Assembly: GCA_017962275.1 (NCBI GenBank)
Contig: JAGCVQ010000102.1
Location: 1-33,747 of the forward strand
Origin: Bacteroidales bacterium
GTDB taxonomy: Bacteria; Bacteroidota; Bacteroidia; Bacteroidales; WCHB1-69
Length of the DNA: 33,747 nucleotides
Direction of reading: 5' to 3'
Shown: positions 23,243-30,672 of the stretch, in pieces
Position numbering within the stretch: the stretch's first letter is position 1
How the letters are laid out: the number at the start of each line of letters is the position of its first letter
Position numbers and translations under genes: made by a program
The notes under the pieces: model-generated
The model's input: only the letters and a program-made list of their open reading frames with translations
Databases searched by the model: none
Told to the model about the DNA's origin: nothing

Positions 23243-23278
23243 TGTACCTTTGCATCTTCGTCAAAGGTACAATTTTTT
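23243..23278 (+). promoter_or_regulatory. -7 box within a perfect inverted repeat, followed by a T run
   Basis: TACCTTTG (23245-23252) is a -7 element. It is half of a dyad: TGTACCTTTG (23243-23252) and CAAAGGTACA (23262-23271), 10 perfect pairs around 9 bases, followed by ATTTTTTT (23272-23278). The right arm is itself a minus-strand TACCTTTG. It may be an operator, a pair of facing promoters, or a terminator. Confidence 0.65.
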
Positions 23279-23307
23279 TGTGTCAAAACCATTATAACCC
23301 GTTCACT

Positions 23308-24291
23308 ATGAGGAAGAACATGATTGTCATCGCCGTCTGTGTGTTGACGGCGTTGTTAGCGGTGACCGGCTGCTGGGCCATCACCAAGGGGCGCAGCGAG
23401 GCCGATCCCACCCCGAACCAATACGCGAACACCATCACCGCGCCGCCCCTGCCGCAGAGCATCACCTTCGCCGGCGAGGAGGTGCCGCTGGATGTCTATT
23501 GGGTGCGGGAGGCCCTTGACCGCGAGGTCATCGTCAACTGCTACCAACACTCGAAAACCCTGCGCATCCTCAAACTCTCGACCCGCATCTTCCCCACCAT
23601 CGAGAAGATCCTGAAAGAGGAGGGCGTGCCGGACGACTTCAAATACCTCTGCGTGGCCGAGAGCGGGCTGGAGAATGTGACCTCGCCCGCCAGCGCCGGC
23701 GGCTATTGGCAGTTCATCCCCTCCACCGCCAAGGTTTTCGGGCTGGAGGTAAGCAACGATGTGGATGAGCGTTGCAACTTGGAAAAATCCACCCGCGCCG
23801 CATGCAAGTATCTGAAGAAGATGAAGAACCAATTCGGTAGCTGGACTATGGCGGCAGCAGGCTACAACCGCGGCGACGGCGGTCTGCAGGCGGCGGTCGA
23901 TGACCAGCAGGTGCACGAATACTGGGACATGTGGCTCAACAACGAGACCTCCCGGTACATCTACCGCATCCTCTCCTTCAAGCTCATCTTCGAGAACCCG
24001 CAGGAGTACGGCGTGAAGCTCTGTCCCGCGCAGATGTACCATCCCATTGAGACCAAGACCGTGAAGGTCACCTCGTCAATCCCCAGTCTGCCGCGTTTTG
24101 CCGAGGAACACCACGTCACCTACCGCGAGCTGCGCAACCTCAACCCCTGGATCCGCAACAACAAGCTCACCGTCGCATCCGGAAAATCCTACGACATCGA
24201 GATTCCCAAACACCCGAAATCCAACTACCGCGACCTCTACAAGCATTGCGACAACCCGTATCTGAACCTCGGGGCGACAACGCAAGAATAA
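23308..24291 (+). CDS. MltD-like lytic transglycosylase lipoprotein
   Basis: A 327-residue enzyme that cuts the glycan strands of peptidoglycan. MRKNMIVIAVCVLTALLAVTGC is a lipoprotein signal peptide with Cys22. The SLT domain spans about 90-240: CVAESGLENVTSPASAGGYWQFIPSTAK carries catalytic Glu118, followed by YNRGDGGLQAA and the YRILSFKLIFENP segment. The C-terminal 50 residues (VKVTSSIPSLPRFAEEHHVTYRELRNLNPWI..KSYDIEIP) look like one LysM-type wall-binding module. The ATG at 23308 is chosen because the -7 box and dyad lie between it and the earlier in-frame start at 23242. A terminator follows. Confidence 0.93.
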   Translation: MRKNMIVIAVCVLTALLAVTGCWAITKGRSEADPTPNQYANTITAPPLPQSITFAGEEVPLDVYWVREALDREVIVNCYQHSKTLRILKLSTRIFPTIEKILKEEGVPDDFKYLCVAESGLENVTSPASAGGYWQFIPSTAKVFGLEVSNDVDERCNLEKSTRAACKYLKKMKNQFGSWTMAAAGYNRGDGGLQAAVDDQQVHEYWDMWLNNETSRYIYRILSFKLIFENPQEYGVKLCPAQMYHPIETKTVKVTSSIPSLPRFAEEHHVTYRELRNLNPWIRNNKLTVASGKSYDIEIPKHPKSNYRDLYKHCDNPYLNLGATTQE

Positions 24292-24310
24292 CCCGTCCTT
24301 TTCCTTATAA

Positions 24311-24349
24311 ACAAAGCCGGACTCCTCAGAGAGAGAAGTCCGGTTTTGT
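24311..24349. terminator. bidirectional terminator between convergent genes
   Basis: ACAAAGCCGGACT (24311-24323) pairs with AGTCCGGTTTTGT (24337-24349) with one wobble pair, and TTTTT follows to about 24354. It lies between the lytic transglycosylase and prolyl oligopeptidase genes. Confidence 0.88.
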
Positions 24350-24368
24350 TTTTTCATAGTCGCCGAGA

Positions 24369-26489
24369 TTAGTATTTCGGCTCCACGCCCATATTGTAGA
24401 AGATGAAGGAGAACATGTCGGTCACCTCTTCGATTGTCTTTTCAAGGGGTTTGCCGCCGCCGTGACCCGCGTTGCTTTCGATGCGGATGAGGTGCGGCTT
24501 GTCGCCGATGTCACTGTTCTGCAATGCCGCGGCGTATTTGAACGAGTGTGCCGGCACCACACGGTCGTCGTGATCGGCGGTGGTGACCAAGATGGCCGGA
24601 TACTCCTTGCCGTTCTGGATGGAGTGCAGCGGGGAGTACTTGTAGAGGTACTCGAACATCTCCTTGCTGTCCTCGCTGGTGCCGTAATCGGTAGCCCAGT
24701 AACGACCGATGGTGAACTTGTGGTAGCGCAGCATGTCCATGACACCCACCTGCGGGATGGCCACCGCGAAGAGGTCGGGACGCTGGTTCACGACCGCACC
24801 CACCAAGAGACCACCGTTGGAACCGCCTTGCAAGGCCAACTTCTCCTTGCTGGTATAGCCTTGATTGATAAGGCATTCCGCCGCCGCGATGCAGTCATCA
24901 AACACATTCTGCTTCTTCATCTTGGTGCCGGCCTCGTGCCACTCCTTGCCGTATTCGCCACCGCCGCGCAGATTGGCAATCGCCAGCACACCGCCCTGCT
25001 CCAACCACAAAATGCGGGTCGTGCTGAAACTGGGCGTCAAGGAAATATTGAAACCGCCGTAACCGTAAAGCAGTGTCGGGTTGTTGCCGTCCATCTTGAT
25101 GCCCTTCTTGTAGGTAATGAACATCGGAACCTTCGTGCCGTCCTTCGAGGTGAAGAACTTCTGCTCAGTGACATATTCGTCGGAGTTGAACTTGATTTCG
25201 GACTTCTTGTACAAAGTGGATTTGTTGTTCGTGACATCGTAGCGGTAGATGGCGGCCGGAGTGATGTAGGAGGTAACGGTATAAAACGTCTCCGTATCTT
25301 CCGCCTCACCGGCAAAACCACCGATGGAACCGATCAGGTCGTTGTCGAGATTGGCGAGGAATTTACCGTTCTCGTCGAAAATCTTCACCACGGAATGCGC
25401 ATCCTTGTTGTAGTTGGCGATCAGCTTCTTCCCAAGATGGCTCACCCCCGTGAGGATGTCCTTGGATTGCGGGATAAGGTCGGTCCAGTTCGTGGGATTG
25501 TCCAACGGAATCTTCACCAACTTGTAGGCGGGAGCATCGTGGTTGGTCATCACGAGGAAGTTGCCGTCCACCTCATCCACCACGGCGTAGTCGTCCTTAA
25601 AGTCGGTCACCAATTTCACGAACTGCGCGTTGGGTTTCAACAAATCTTTGTAATACAGACAATTGCCGGATGTCGATTCGCTGCCGTAAATCACCAAGTA
25701 GCGTTTGTTGACCACGCCGGCGCTAAAGCTCAGGTTCGGGTTCGTGCGGTCCTCATACGCGAGCTTGTCCTCCTTTTGGTCGGTGCCGACCTTGTGGTAA
25801 TAGAGCTTGCCGTTCTCGTTCACGCCGGAGAGCTCGTTCTTGGGTTCCGGGAAACGGCTGTAGAAGAAACCGTCGTCCTTCCACGCGATGCCGGAAAACT
25901 TCACCCACACGAGATGGTCGTCCAGAACCTTGCCCGTCTCGATGTCCTTGACGTAAATCTCCTGCCAGTCGCTGCCGTTGCGGGAGATGGCGTAACCGAG
26001 ATACTTGCCGTCGTCGGAAATGTCGAGGGTTGAGAGCGCCACGGTACCGTCTTTGGAAAGCTTGTTCGGGTCAAGCAGCTCCACAGGCTTGCCGTCCAAG
26101 GAGTTCTTGTAATAGAGCACGCTCTGGTTCTGCAAGCCGTCGTTGCGGTAGAAGAAGTAACGGTCGCCCTTCTTCCACGGCGCACCCTCCTTCGGGTAAT
26201 TCAGGATATCCTTCAGGTGCTGCTTCATCTTCTCGCGGTAAGGGATGCGCGACAGGAACTCGTTGGTCACGGCGTTCTGGGCCTTCACCCAGTTGGCGGT
26301 CTCCTCCGAATAGTCGTCCTCCAACCAGCGGTAGGGGTCAGGGACGGCCACCCCGAAGTAATGATCAACCGTGTCGCATTTCTTGGTCTCCGGATAAGTC
26401 ACCGGCTCGATTTTCGGTTTCTTGGAATGACAAGACATCATCATAATGAAAGCCATAGAACATAAAACAAATGTGGTGATTCTTTTCAT
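24369..26489 (-). CDS. prolyl oligopeptidase family serine peptidase (S9A), lipoprotein
   Basis: A 706-residue exported peptidase expected to cut after proline in short peptides. MKRITTFVLCSMAFIMMMSC gives Cys20 as lipidation site. The N-terminal part of the catalytic fold (VDHYFGVAVPDPYRWLEDDYSEET) is followed by a beta-propeller (about 100-440). The C-terminal alpha/beta-hydrolase contains GGSNGG with Ser557, the DHDDRVVP segment with the catalytic Asp at about 640, and AGHGGG with His676. YGYGGFNISLTPSF and ANLRGGGEYGKEWHEAG are family signatures. It lies next to a divergent CAP-like gene. Like the C69 peptidase earlier in the window, it fits use of peptides as nutrients. Confidence 0.95.
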   Translation of the reverse strand: MKRITTFVLCSMAFIMMMSCHSKKPKIEPVTYPETKKCDTVDHYFGVAVPDPYRWLEDDYSEETANWVKAQNAVTNEFLSRIPYREKMKQHLKDILNYPKEGAPWKKGDRYFFYRNDGLQNQSVLYYKNSLDGKPVELLDPNKLSKDGTVALSTLDISDDGKYLGYAISRNGSDWQEIYVKDIETGKVLDDHLVWVKFSGIAWKDDGFFYSRFPEPKNELSGVNENGKLYYHKVGTDQKEDKLAYEDRTNPNLSFSAGVVNKRYLVIYGSESTSGNCLYYKDLLKPNAQFVKLVTDFKDDYAVVDEVDGNFLVMTNHDAPAYKLVKIPLDNPTNWTDLIPQSKDILTGVSHLGKKLIANYNKDAHSVVKIFDENGKFLANLDNDLIGSIGGFAGEAEDTETFYTVTSYITPAAIYRYDVTNNKSTLYKKSEIKFNSDEYVTEQKFFTSKDGTKVPMFITYKKGIKMDGNNPTLLYGYGGFNISLTPSFSTTRILWLEQGGVLAIANLRGGGEYGKEWHEAGTKMKKQNVFDDCIAAAECLINQGYTSKEKLALQGGSNGGLLVGAVVNQRPDLFAVAIPQVGVMDMLRYHKFTIGRYWATDYGTSEDSKEMFEYLYKYSPLHSIQNGKEYPAILVTTADHDDRVVPAHSFKYAAALQNSDIGDKPHLIRIESNAGHGGGKPLEKTIEEVTDMFSFIFYNMGVEPKY

Positions 26490-26555
26490 TGATTTTGGGA
26501 TTTATTGTATAACTAACTGATTTGCAACAACAAAAATTATTACTTGAAGAAAACG

Positions 26556-26563
26556 CAAAAATA
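26556..26563 (-). promoter_or_regulatory. -7 promoter element of the prolyl oligopeptidase gene
   Basis: TATTTTTG on the minus strand, 66 bases upstream of the start codon. Confidence 0.55.
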
Positions 26564-26588
26564 CATAAAGTTCGAATTGAAATTTATG

Positions 26589-26596
26589 TACATTTG
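26589..26596 (+). promoter_or_regulatory. -7 promoter element of the CAP-like gene
   Basis: TACATTTG fits TAnnTTTG, 34 bases upstream of the start codon. Confidence 0.55.
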
Positions 26597-26630
26597 CTAA
26601 GTTTAAATTGCAATCTAAAAAATACCGCTT

Positions 26631-29093
26631 ATGAATAGAAAATATACCTTTTCGATTTTTTCTATACTATTGATTTTCAGCGTTTTTGCATACGCCCAAA
26701 CCGAAAATCAATACAGCCGGTTCGATCCGAAGGCATTGAAGGAAAATGCCAAATATGTGCGGAATTTCGCGCCGAACAACTACGACGAGAAAATTCTGTA
26801 CCAGTGTTTCACCGACATGGTGGATATGGCGCGGGCCGAATTCCGCTACGTGCCGAAACTGAAACACGACATCAGTTTGGACTCCACCGCGCAGTTCCAA
26901 GCTGATTTCCAGGCTTCCAAGGATGAGAAGACGCTGGACAACAACGCCCCGTACAAGACCACCTTCTTCCGTCTGCGCAAGTACGGTTTGGCGGGCAACG
27001 GCGAGGAATTGGTGGCCAAAGCGAAAGCCTACATGGGCGAGGCGGAGTACACCTACTACGACCTCTGTCTCTCGTTGGTGCAGTCCATCCTCAAAAACGT
27101 GAAGACCGCCGACGTGATGCTCAACGAGAAGTACACCTACATGGGCTTCGGCTTCAACACCGACGTGGCCATGAAGAGCATGTACACCTCCCTCGTGCTG
27201 GGCAACGACCGCACCTTCAACCTCTACAAAGCGGGCTACAACGAGAAAGATGTCCCCTATACCAAAGGGCAAGCCAGTCTGAAGGGTTATGACGAAAAGG
27301 TCTGCAAGAAGTGCGCCTCTGAACCCGGAATGGAAATCCTCTCCGAGTGCGTCTCCGTGAACAAAAACGGGGAAATCTACTTCACGACCGATAACTACAA
27401 GGAAATCAAGCGTCTCATCGGCAAGGAGGGTGACGCCATCGTCATCGACATCGTGCAAGAGGGGCAATACGAATGCGACAACCATCAGGTGGATTACGAC
27501 CTCTACCACCGCGGCACCGTCACCAAACCCATCACCTTCGAGAAGCTGATGGCCGCCAACGAGAACGCCAACCTCAAATCCGGCAAGCTGATTGCCAAAA
27601 TCGCGGATCTGCCGGCAGAAGTCAACGACAACAAAGGGCTGGATCTCATCGTGTTGGTGATCAAGGAGGGGAACCACGTTTGCCGCTCCGTCATCGCCAA
27701 GCGCATCGAGAGCAAGGGCGCCGACTACACCGAGAAAATCAACTTCGTGAAGGACGAGACCGGCATCAAGAGCACTGGCGAATGGACGATCTCCCCTGAA
27801 GACGGCACCGTGAGCCTCTCGTTCCCCTACGAGGCCAAGAAAACCGACTATACCGCCGCCGGCTTCAACCTCGACAAAACCGATCCCAACCTGCCGCCGT
27901 ACAAGGTCAACAGCGTGGAGCTGATCTCCCACATCTCCCCCGACTACTACCAGGATCCCGCCTACAAAGCCATCCAGGAAAAGCGCGCCGCCGCCGTCAA
28001 GAAAGACCTGCAACGCTACTTCCCCGGCGTGGACATCAAGTTGGTGTACGACTACTGCTGGGACGAGTTCAAAGAGAAAATCACCCAACATGAGGAATAT
28101 TACGACCTGAGCTTCAAGACGTTGGAGGAGGCCGCCAAGGAGTTGCGTCTCTACAACCGCTATGCCGCCAAAGTGCTGGATACCAACTATCTGGCCCCGC
28201 TGCGCACGATGGAACTCCGTCAGAGCGTGACCTATTATGCCGACTCCCCCACCGGTGAGGAGGCGTTCGCCCTCTGGAAATTCAACAACGCCGTCAAGAA
28301 CCCGAAACAACTCGGTTTCGCCATGTCGGTGGAAGACTACATCCTCAAGCAGGTGGAGAACGGCAAATTCTCGTCCTCCTCTTTGGAGAAGATGGAGATT
28401 CCGTTCAAGAAAGAGTACCAGACGCTGCTGAACAACAAGCTGTACGCCCAATACTACAAGAGTTCGAAGCTGACGCCCGCGATGGCTGAGCAGATGACGA
28501 AGATCTACAACCTCAACACCGCCAACCAGTTGCTGCTGTACAACACGACCGTGGCCGATGTGCTGGCTGCCAAAATCAACACCATGGCCGACATCACCAA
28601 GACACAGGCCGCCATCGACAAGCTCTACACCATTCCCGCCATCCCGAAAGACCGCGTGAACAGCCTCAACTTGGAGTACCAGTTCAAGATTATCAACTAC
28701 TTGGACACGCTGCCCGCCACCCCGGAAACCACCGCGATGGTTACAAGCACCTACCAGAAAATCAAAGAGATACGTAACGAAAAGATGGACAGCTGGAAGA
28801 ACGCCTTCAAGCTCGCCTCCTACTTCAACAAACGTTACGACTACATGTATTCGCTCTCGCTGATGACGCCGTTCCTGGATGACCCGACCATCTCCGAAGA
28901 CTTCATCTTCTCCTACGTGACGCTCGCCGCGCACCGCGAGGAGACCTACCTCAGCGGACTCTTCACCAAGGCTGTGGGCTTAGCCGCCGAGAAAAACCCG
29001 ACCCGTCTCTGCGGTCTTGTCGATAAACTGCCGACCTGCATTTTGGAGAATCAGGAGGCGAAGAAGATTATCTGCAAGGCGTGCAATCGCTAA
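26631..29093 (+). CDS. large secreted protein of unknown function with a possible CAP-like N-terminal domain
   Basis: An 820-residue exported protein (signal peptide 1-22, ending AYAQ). I do not recognise the family. Residues about 54-206 resemble a CAP/SCP domain: a helix with HDISLDSTAQFQADFQASKDEKT, a central YGLAGNGEELVAKAKA where CAP proteins have their GEN motif, and a final strand pair MGFGFNTDVAMKSMYTSLVLGND. Residues about 230-440 look beta-rich, with a Cys pair in KVCKKCAS. Residues about 450-530 include KRAAAVKKDLQRYFPGVDIKLVYD, like an OmpA-type or oxidoreductase-like helix-strand unit. The last 300 residues are helical, with three or more Cys at the end (RLCGLVDKLPTCILENQEAKKIICKACNR). 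No adjacent gene hints at its role. Confidence 0.7.
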   Translation: MNRKYTFSIFSILLIFSVFAYAQTENQYSRFDPKALKENAKYVRNFAPNNYDEKILYQCFTDMVDMARAEFRYVPKLKHDISLDSTAQFQADFQASKDEKTLDNNAPYKTTFFRLRKYGLAGNGEELVAKAKAYMGEAEYTYYDLCLSLVQSILKNVKTADVMLNEKYTYMGFGFNTDVAMKSMYTSLVLGNDRTFNLYKAGYNEKDVPYTKGQASLKGYDEKVCKKCASEPGMEILSECVSVNKNGEIYFTTDNYKEIKRLIGKEGDAIVIDIVQEGQYECDNHQVDYDLYHRGTVTKPITFEKLMAANENANLKSGKLIAKIADLPAEVNDNKGLDLIVLVIKEGNHVCRSVIAKRIESKGADYTEKINFVKDETGIKSTGEWTISPEDGTVSLSFPYEAKKTDYTAAGFNLDKTDPNLPPYKVNSVELISHISPDYYQDPAYKAIQEKRAAAVKKDLQRYFPGVDIKLVYDYCWDEFKEKITQHEEYYDLSFKTLEEAAKELRLYNRYAAKVLDTNYLAPLRTMELRQSVTYYADSPTGEEAFALWKFNNAVKNPKQLGFAMSVEDYILKQVENGKFSSSSLEKMEIPFKKEYQTLLNNKLYAQYYKSSKLTPAMAEQMTKIYNLNTANQLLLYNTTVADVLAAKINTMADITKTQAAIDKLYTIPAIPKDRVNSLNLEYQFKIINYLDTLPATPETTAMVTSTYQKIKEIRNEKMDSWKNAFKLASYFNKRYDYMYSLSLMTPFLDDPTISEDFIFSYVTLAAHREETYLSGLFTKAVGLAAEKNPTRLCGLVDKLPTCILENQEAKKIICKACNR

Positions 29094-29096
29094 CTT

Positions 29097-29140
29097 TGGC
29101 TTTTGGCTTTTAAACTTTGGCTTTTGGCCATTGGCTTTTT
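29097..29140 (+). repeat. TTTGGC array after a stop codon
   Basis: Units of CTTTGGCTTTTGGCTTTT and TTTGGCCATTGGCTTTT begin within 5 bases of the CAP-like stop codon. The reverse complement of this family occurs at 29547-29612, on the other side of the four-helix-bundle gene. Confidence 0.8.
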
Positions 29141-29169
29141 AAGGAAGAGTACAACATAGTACAATATAT

Positions 29170-29568
29170 ATGAGAAACTTCAGGCAATATGAAGTATGGA
29201 CGAAAGCTGTTGATATAGCTGATATTGTCTATGCTCTATGTGACGGATTTCCAAAGTACGAGTTGTTTGCCTTAGGCGATCAGTTGCGTCGTGCAGCTGT
29301 TTCCATAGCATCGAATATTGCAGAAGGAGCATCAAGGACATCTACGGCAGAGTTTGCACATTACCTTGAAGTTGCAATAGGTTCAGCGTTTGAAGTTGAG
29401 ACACAACTTCTTATAGCAAGAAGACGTAATTACATTACGGAAGAGGTCTATAACACCACTGTTATGGAGCTCCAATCTTTGGAGAGACAACTGAATACTT
29501 TTATCTCAAGAATAAGAAATGAACAACCCACAACTAAAAGTTCAAAGCCAACAGCCAACAGCCGATAG
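29170..29568 (+). CDS. four-helix-bundle protein (S23/intervening-sequence type)
   Basis: A 132-residue, mostly helical protein. It matches the family first seen inside 23S rRNA intervening sequences: YEVWTKAVDIADIVYALCDGFPKYELFALGDQLRRAAVSIASNIAEGASRTSTAEFAHYLEVAIGSAFEVETQLLIARRRNYI. Members form a four-helix bundle, often pentameric; their role is unclear. The gene is clearly more AT-rich than its neighbours. The last 16 or so residues (NEQPTTKSSKPTANSR) are encoded by the GCCAACA repeat array, and the end overlaps the start of the RluD-like gene by 50 bases. The combination suggests a small mobile or inserted gene within a repeat-bearing gap. Confidence 0.88.
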   Translation: MRNFRQYEVWTKAVDIADIVYALCDGFPKYELFALGDQLRRAAVSIASNIAEGASRTSTAEFAHYLEVAIGSAFEVETQLLIARRRNYITEEVYNTTVMELQSLERQLNTFISRIRNEQPTTKSSKPTANSR

Positions 29569-30610
29569 CCAGGAGCCAATGGCCAACGGCCAACAGCCAA
29601 CAGCCAACGACGAGTTATACGAACATTTTCGGTTCGAGGTGACGGCGGGGACGGAGATGCTGCGCATCGACAAGTACCTGTTCAACCTGATCGCCAACAC
29701 GTCGCGCAACAAAGTGCAGCAGGCGGCGAAGGCGGACTGTATCTTGGTGAACGGCAGCCCCGTGAAGCAGAACTACAAGGTGCGGCCCGGCGACACCATC
29801 TCCGTGCTGATGCCCAATCCGCCGAACGACACCGAAATCCTGCCCGAGAACATCCCGCTGAACATCGTCTATGAAGATAACGACCTGCTGATTGTCAACA
29901 AAGAGGCGGGCATGGTGGTGCATCCGGCTTACGGCAACTACACCGGCACGCTGGTCAATGCGCTCTACTACTATCTTCGCGACCAAAAATTGGAGGACGG
30001 CTCCCCCATGAAACCGCTGTTGGTACACCGCATTGACAAGAACACCTCCGGGCTGTTGGCGGTGACCAAGAACGAGTTAGCGCAGATGCGGTTGGCCAAG
30101 ACCTTCTTCGACCACGACCTGGAACGCAAATACTGGGCGTTGGTGTGGGGCGACATGGAAGGGGATTCCGGCACCATTGTGGGCAACGTGGGGCGCAACC
30201 CCAAAGACCGCATGGTGATGACGGTGTTCCCCGAGGGCAGCGACCAGGGCAAGCACGCCGTCACACATTGGCGTGTGGTGGAGCGTTTTGGCTACGTAAC
30301 CCTCATCGAATGCCAGTTGGAGACCGGCCGCACGCATCAGATCCGCGTCCACCTGCAGCACATCGGACATCCGCTCTTCAACGACGAGGCCTACGGCGGC
30401 AACCGCATCCTCAAGGGCACCACGTTCACGAAATACCAGCAGTTCATCCGCAACTGCTTCTCGCTGATGCCGCGGCAGGCCCTGCACGCCAAATCGTTGG
30501 GCTTCAAGCACCCCATTACCGGCAAGGCGATTCTGTTCGAATCGGAGCTGCCGGAAGACTTTGCCGCCGTGGTGGAGAAATGGAGAGGATATTCTTCAGT
30601 TGAGAGTTGA
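29519..30610 (+). CDS. RluA/RluD-family 23S rRNA pseudouridine synthase
   Basis: A 363-residue enzyme of the RluA family. An S4 RNA-binding domain spans about 45-100 (MLRIDKYLFNLIANTSRNKVQQAAKADCILVNG..YKVRPGDTI). The catalytic domain carries LLVHRIDKNTSGLLAVTKN with Asp173, followed by ETGRTHQIRVHLQHIGHPLFND. It is closest to RluD, which modifies helix 69 of 23S rRNA. The start is uncertain: residues 1-31 (rich in Gln, Pro, Asn, Thr) come from the GCCAACA repeat array, and an ATG at 29579 is an alternative; neither start has a strong ribosome-binding site. The C-terminal VES and the stop codon are also repeat-encoded (GTTGAGAGTTGA). Confidence 0.92.
   Translation: MNNPQLKVQSQQPTADSQEPMANGQQPTANDELYEHFRFEVTAGTEMLRIDKYLFNLIANTSRNKVQQAAKADCILVNGSPVKQNYKVRPGDTISVLMPNPPNDTEILPENIPLNIVYEDNDLLIVNKEAGMVVHPAYGNYTGTLVNALYYYLRDQKLEDGSPMKPLLVHRIDKNTSGLLAVTKNELAQMRLAKTFFDHDLERKYWALVWGDMEGDSGTIVGNVGRNPKDRMVMTVFPEGSDQGKHAVTHWRVVERFGYVTLIECQLETGRTHQIRVHLQHIGHPLFNDEAYGGNRILKGTTFTKYQQFIRNCFSLMPRQALHAKSLGFKHPITGKAILFESELPEDFAAVVEKWRGYSSVES
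29547..29612 (+). repeat. GCCAACA array, translated in two frames
   Basis: GCCAACA/GCCAACG/GCCAAT units cover 29547-29612. They encode the tail of the four-helix-bundle protein (to 29568) and the N-terminal segment of the RluD-like protein in another frame. This is the C-bearing form of the TTTGGC family at 29097-29140. Confidence 0.8.
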
Positions 30611-30638
30611 GAGTGTAGAGTTGAGAGTTGAGAGTTAC
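30596..30638 (+). repeat. GTTGAGA array at the end of the RluD-like gene
   Basis: GTTGAGAGTTGAGAGTGTAGAGTTGAGAG-type units begin inside the last codons of the gene (GTT GAG AGT TGA) and run up to the terminator. The G-bearing strand is the coding strand. Confidence 0.8.
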
Positions 30639-30643
30639 AAGAG

Positions 30644-30672
30644 AAAAGGCTGTCACTGCGTGACAGCCTTTT
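30644..30672. terminator. bidirectional terminator overlapping the end of the WecA-type gene
   Basis: AAAAGGCTGTCAC (30644-30656) pairs perfectly with GTGACAGCCTTTT (30660-30672) around TGC. The right arm encodes the last residues of the minus-strand glycosyltransferase, whose stop codon is at 30653-30655. Confidence 0.9.

Noticed and set aside
26667-28934. Minus-strand open frame of 755 codons opposite the CAP-like gene
   Set aside because: Low-complexity Val/Gly/His/Leu translation without known motifs. The plus-strand frame has a signal peptide and promoter and accounts for the region.
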